Below, piece after piece: positions 5,350-7,304 of a stretch of DNA of 7,304 nt. A program made the translations under genes and the position numbers. The notes beneath the pieces were generated by a model. The model made no database searches and was not told the DNA's origin. It worked only from the letters and a program-made list of their open reading frames with translations. Position 1 is the stretch's first letter; each line of letters starts with the position of its first letter. This DNA is from SG8-41 sp029864385 (GTDB lineage: Bacteria > Pseudomonadota > Gammaproteobacteria > Burkholderiales > SG8-41), in NCBI GenBank assembly GCA_029864385.1, contig JAOTTL010000175.1:1-7304 (forward strand). The letters are read 5' to 3'.

Positions 5350-6048
5350 ATGATTACGCTGAGAAAAGCGCATGAGCGAGGCCATGCCAATCACGGCTGG
5401 CTCGACACGTGGCACACCTTCTCGTTCGCGGACTACCACGATCCGCGCGAGATGGGATTCGGGCCATTGCGGGTCATCAATGATGACACCGTGGAGCCGG
5501 GGCAGGGCTTCGGCACGCACGGCCATCGCGACATGGAGATTATCACTTACGTGTTGGAGGGTGCGCTCGAGCACAAGGACAGCATGGGCAACGGCTCGAT
5601 CATCCGGCCGGGCAACGTGCAACGCATGAGCGCGGGTACGGGCGTGCGTCACAGCGAGTTCAACCCCTCGCGCGATGAGCGCGGCCATCTCCTGCAGATC
5701 TGGATCGAGCCCAAGCTCACCGGCGTTGCGCCGAGCTACGAGGAAAAGCAATTTGGCGCAGCCGCGAAGCGCGGACAGTTGTGCCTGATAGCTTCCCCCG
5801 ATGGCCGCGACGGCTCGGTCACGATTCACCAGGATGCATTCGTTTATGCCGCACTGCTCGATGACGCTGAGCGCGTCATCCACGCGCTCGCGCCGGGCCG
5901 CCGCGCGTACGTTCACGTCGCGCGCGGCTCGGTCGAGCTGAACGGGAACCCGCTCAAGGGGGGCGACGGCGCAAAGATCACCGGCGAACGCGAGCTGGCC
6001 CTGAGCGAGGCAAAGAACGCCGAGGTCCTGCTGTTCGACCTGGCGTAA
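5350..6048 (+). CDS. yhhW: YhhW-like pirin, putative quercetin 2,3-dioxygenase
   Basis: A 232-residue cytoplasmic bicupin of the pirin family, almost exactly the length of E. coli YhhW, which has quercetinase activity in vitro. The N-terminus (MITLRKAHERGHANHGWLDT) and the end (EVLLFDLA) both follow YhhW closely. The four metal ligands expected in the N-terminal cupin are all present: His57 and His59 in GTHGH, His101 and Glu103 in GVRHSEFNP. The C-terminal cupin (about 125-232) lacks an equivalent set, as is usual. ATG 5350 is supported by the ribosome binding site and by family alignment; the open frame extends upstream to 5200 only through repeat DNA. It is followed by a repeat-filled gap and a hydroquinone reductase gene on the same strand, so a role in phenolic or quinone metabolism is plausible. 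The physiological substrate is not known for most of this family. The symbol is given by homology. Confidence 0.93.
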   Translation: MITLRKAHERGHANHGWLDTWHTFSFADYHDPREMGFGPLRVINDDTVEPGQGFGTHGHRDMEIITYVLEGALEHKDSMGNGSIIRPGNVQRMSAGTGVRHSEFNPSRDERGHLLQIWIEPKLTGVAPSYEEKQFGAAAKRGQLCLIASPDGRDGSVTIHQDAFVYAALLDDAERVIHALAPGRRAYVHVARGSVELNGNPLKGGDGAKITGERELALSEAKNAEVLLFDLA

Positions 6049-6101
6049 ACTGCATTGGCCACAGAGAACATAGAGAGCACAGAGAAATTAAGCCGGAAAA
6101 T

Positions 6102-6202
6102 AGACAGGATTAACAGGATGAACAGGATTAGAGCCAGAACGATTTGACATTTGAGTCTTTCTGATCTTGTTAATCCTGTAAATCCTGTCCAATCTTTTTC
6201 TT
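6102..6202 (+). terminator. Possible terminator after pirin (long stem plus T-rich tail)
   Basis: Positions 6102-6129 and 6163-6190 can pair at about 23 of 28 positions around a loop of about 33 nt. The stem is followed by AATCTTTTTCTT at 6191-6202. This has the shape of a factor-independent terminator for the pirin transcript, but the stem is only moderately GC-rich, has mismatches, and the T-run starts a few bases after it. It may simply be the inner part of the repeat element. If it works, the reductase needs its own promoter. Confidence 0.35.
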
Positions 6203-6272
6203 CTCTGTGTTCTCTGTGTTCTCTGTGTTCTCTGTGTTCTCTGTGTTCTCTGTGTTCTCTGTGCTCTCTGTG
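6201..6272 (+). repeat. 9-bp tandem array, CTCTGTG family, copy 2
   Basis: Seven perfect consecutive TTCTCTGTG units (6201-6263) and one CTCTCTGTG (6264-6272). The final unit continues into GCTGATTGGTT, matching the flank of copy 1 at 40-86. The perfection of the seven units suggests recent expansion or homogenisation, in contrast to the diverged units of copy 1. Confidence 0.93.
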
Positions 6273-6288
6273 GCTGATTGGTTGTAGC

Positions 6289-6296
6289 GAGGAAGG
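6289..6296 (+). promoter_or_regulatory. Ribosome binding site of hydroquinone reductase gene
   Basis: GAGGAAGG ends 9 nt before ATG 6306, between the repeat array and the gene. It supports that start. Confidence 0.7.
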
Positions 6297-6305
6297 CGCG
6301 AAGCG

Positions 6306-7286
6306 ATGGGTTATCTGGAAAACGGCGTGTGGCACAAGGGCTGGTCGGGGCGGCACGACCCGCGCGGGGAATTCGTCCGCCGGGACAGCCAGTTTCGCGC
6401 CCGCGTAACGGCGGACGGCTCGAGCGGCTACCGGGCCGAGCCCGGCCGCTACCATCTTTACGCATCGCTCGCCTGCCCCTGGGCGCACCGCGCGGTCATT
6501 TATCGCAAGCTGAAGGGGCTGGAGGACATCATCTCGGTCTCCATCGTCGGGCCCCTGATGCTCGAGGACGGCTGGGAATTCACCGACGGACCGGGCTGCG
6601 TACCCGACACCATCAACGGCGCGCGCTATTTGCGCGAGGTCTACACCCAGGTCGAGCCCAAGTACAGCGGCCGCGTGACCGTGCCGGCGCTGTGGGACAA
6701 AGCGACTGGCGCGATCGTGAACAACGAATCGTCCGAGATCATCCGGATGTTGGGAGGCGAGTTCGAGGCCTTTGCCAACTCGCACGAGGACTACTATCCA
6801 CAGGCACTGCGCACGGAGATCGATGCCGTGAACGAGCTCGTCTATGCGAACGTGAACAACGGCGTGTATCGGGCCGGCTTCGCGACGACGCAGGAGGCCT
6901 ACGAGCGTGCGTTCAACGCGCTCTTCAGCGCGCTCGAGCAACTCGAGTCGCGCCTTGGGCGTTCGCGTTACGTAGCTGGCGAGCGGATTACCGAGGCTGA
7001 CTGGCGTCTCTTCCCGACGCTGGTGCGCTTCGATGCCGTGTACCACGGCCACTTCAAGTGCAATCTGCGGCGCATCGTGGACTACCCCAATCTCTCCAAC
7101 TATCTGCGCGATCTTTACCAAGTGCCCGGGGTTGCCACCACGGTAGACATGGACCATATCAAGCGCCATTACTACGCGAGCCATTTGCATATGAACCCGA
7201 CCGGCATCGTGCCGGCGGGGCCGGAGCTGGATTTCATGGCGCCGCACGACCGGGGACGGAAGTTCGCCTCGGTGCGCACAGCATAG
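6306..7286 (+). CDS. yqjG: Glutathionyl-hydroquinone reductase (Xi-class GST, YqjG/PcpF/ECM4 family)
   Basis: A 326-residue cytoplasmic enzyme expected to reduce glutathionyl-hydroquinones to hydroquinones, using glutathione and releasing glutathione disulfide. The N-terminus MGYLENGVWH and the motif YHLYASLACPWAHR are family signatures; Cys57 in ACPWAHR is the catalytic cysteine (Cys63 in E. coli YqjG, from memory). Other matching signatures are LMLEDGW (Trp90), SGRVTVPALWDK, NNESSEIIRM, VNNGVYRAGFATTQEAY (Tyr188), EADWRLFPTLVRFD and HYYASHLHMNPTGIVP (Tyr289). Trp90, Tyr188 and Tyr289 correspond to active-site residues I recall for YqjG. The thioredoxin-like domain is about 45-150 and the all-helical C-terminal domain about 165-300. 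Length and motifs are complete. ATG 6306 follows a good ribosome binding site. In E. coli, yqjG also lies near a pirin gene (yhaK), which makes the neighbouring pirin here more interesting. Natural substrates are uncertain. Confidence 0.96.
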   Translation: MGYLENGVWHKGWSGRHDPRGEFVRRDSQFRARVTADGSSGYRAEPGRYHLYASLACPWAHRAVIYRKLKGLEDIISVSIVGPLMLEDGWEFTDGPGCVPDTINGARYLREVYTQVEPKYSGRVTVPALWDKATGAIVNNESSEIIRMLGGEFEAFANSHEDYYPQALRTEIDAVNELVYANVNNGVYRAGFATTQEAYERAFNALFSALEQLESRLGRSRYVAGERITEADWRLFPTLVRFDAVYHGHFKCNLRRIVDYPNLSNYLRDLYQVPGVATTVDMDHIKRHYYASHLHMNPTGIVPAGPELDFMAPHDRGRKFASVRTA

Positions 7287-7288
7287 GC

Positions 7289-7304
7289 ACGAAGGACACA
7301 AAGG
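7289..7304 (+). repeat. Start of another short-period repeat, cut by window end
   Basis: ACGAAGGAC (7289-7297) followed by ACAAAGG (7298-7304) gives nearly two units of a 9-bp period. It begins two bases after the TAG of the reductase gene (7284-7286), like the array after the pump gene. Too short to judge alone. Confidence 0.45.

Larger units (their letters stand above)
6059..6272. repeat. Composite inverted repeat built of nested 9-mers
   Basis: Nearly the whole pirin-reductase gap is one imperfect palindrome made of two 9-bp families. On the left, CACAGAGAA-type units at 6060-6086 (three) are followed by ACAGGATTA-type units at 6104-6130 (three). On the right come their reverse complements in mirrored order: TAATCCTGT and AAATCCTGT at 6171-6188 (with a decayed unit before them), then TTCTCTGTG-type units at 6201-6272 (eight). 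The right outer arm is longer, as if expanded by slippage. The outer arms are the same family as 40-75. No transposase gene accompanies it. Confidence 0.88.

Noticed and set aside
6201..6272. CRISPR array
   Set aside because: The units are 9 bp with no spacers, and no cas genes are near. The same applies to the 7-bp array at 5208-5284.
6059..6272. Classical insertion sequence
   Set aside because: No transposase reading frame, no clear target-site duplication, and the arms are tandem 9-mers, unlike ordinary terminal inverted repeats.
5913..7301. Long minus-strand open frame (462 codons) with a His-Arg-Glu repeat run
   Set aside because: It is antisense to the end of the pirin gene and the whole reductase gene, joined by the 9-bp array. 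No recognisable domain; the repeat run is a by-product of the DNA repeat.

Overview
The window is GC-rich, gene-dense bacterial chromosome, and all five genes read on the + strand. The protein families (a YhhW-type pirin, a YqjG-type glutathionyl-hydroquinone reductase, an HAE1-type RND pump and a WCGPC thioredoxin) fit a Gram-negative proteobacterium. A betaproteobacterium is my best guess from codon use and family resemblance, but no marker gene fixes it.

Layout: (1) 1-98, non-coding, with a 9-bp tandem array ending just before a ribosome binding site; (2) 99-476, a small thioredoxin-family protein; (3) 477-767, a gap with three short tandem arrays, a hairpin and a good sigma70-like promoter; (4) 768-1883, an RND periplasmic adaptor (membrane fusion protein); (5) 1884-2091, a gap with copies of an 8-9 bp CTTGGCGGT-type repeat, one inverted copy of which lies inside the adaptor's 3' end; (6) 2092-5199, a full-length RND inner-membrane pump; (7) 5200-5349, a gap opening with a graded 7-bp array right after the pump's stop codon; (8) 5350-6048, a YhhW-like pirin; (9) 6049-6305, a gap almost filled by a composite inverted repeat of nested 9-mers; (10) 6306-7286, a glutathionyl-hydroquinone reductase; (11) the start of another short-period repeat at the right edge.

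How the genes may work together: adaptor plus pump form two thirds of a tripartite efflux system, whose outer-membrane channel must be encoded elsewhere. The pirin (quercetinase-like) and the hydroquinone reductase both belong to families that act on phenolics or quinones, and the thioredoxin is a thiol-redox protein. The cluster can be read as a small aromatic/quinone and redox stress neighbourhood, but this is inference. The separate gaps and signals suggest at least three transcription units (thioredoxin; adaptor-pump; pirin with or without the reductase).

The proteins are all recognisable families. The unusual part is between the genes: every gap carries short-period (7-10 bp) degenerate tandem repeats of several different sequence families. 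Some are arranged as large inverted repeats, some abut stop codons or translation starts, and one has been absorbed into a coding sequence.
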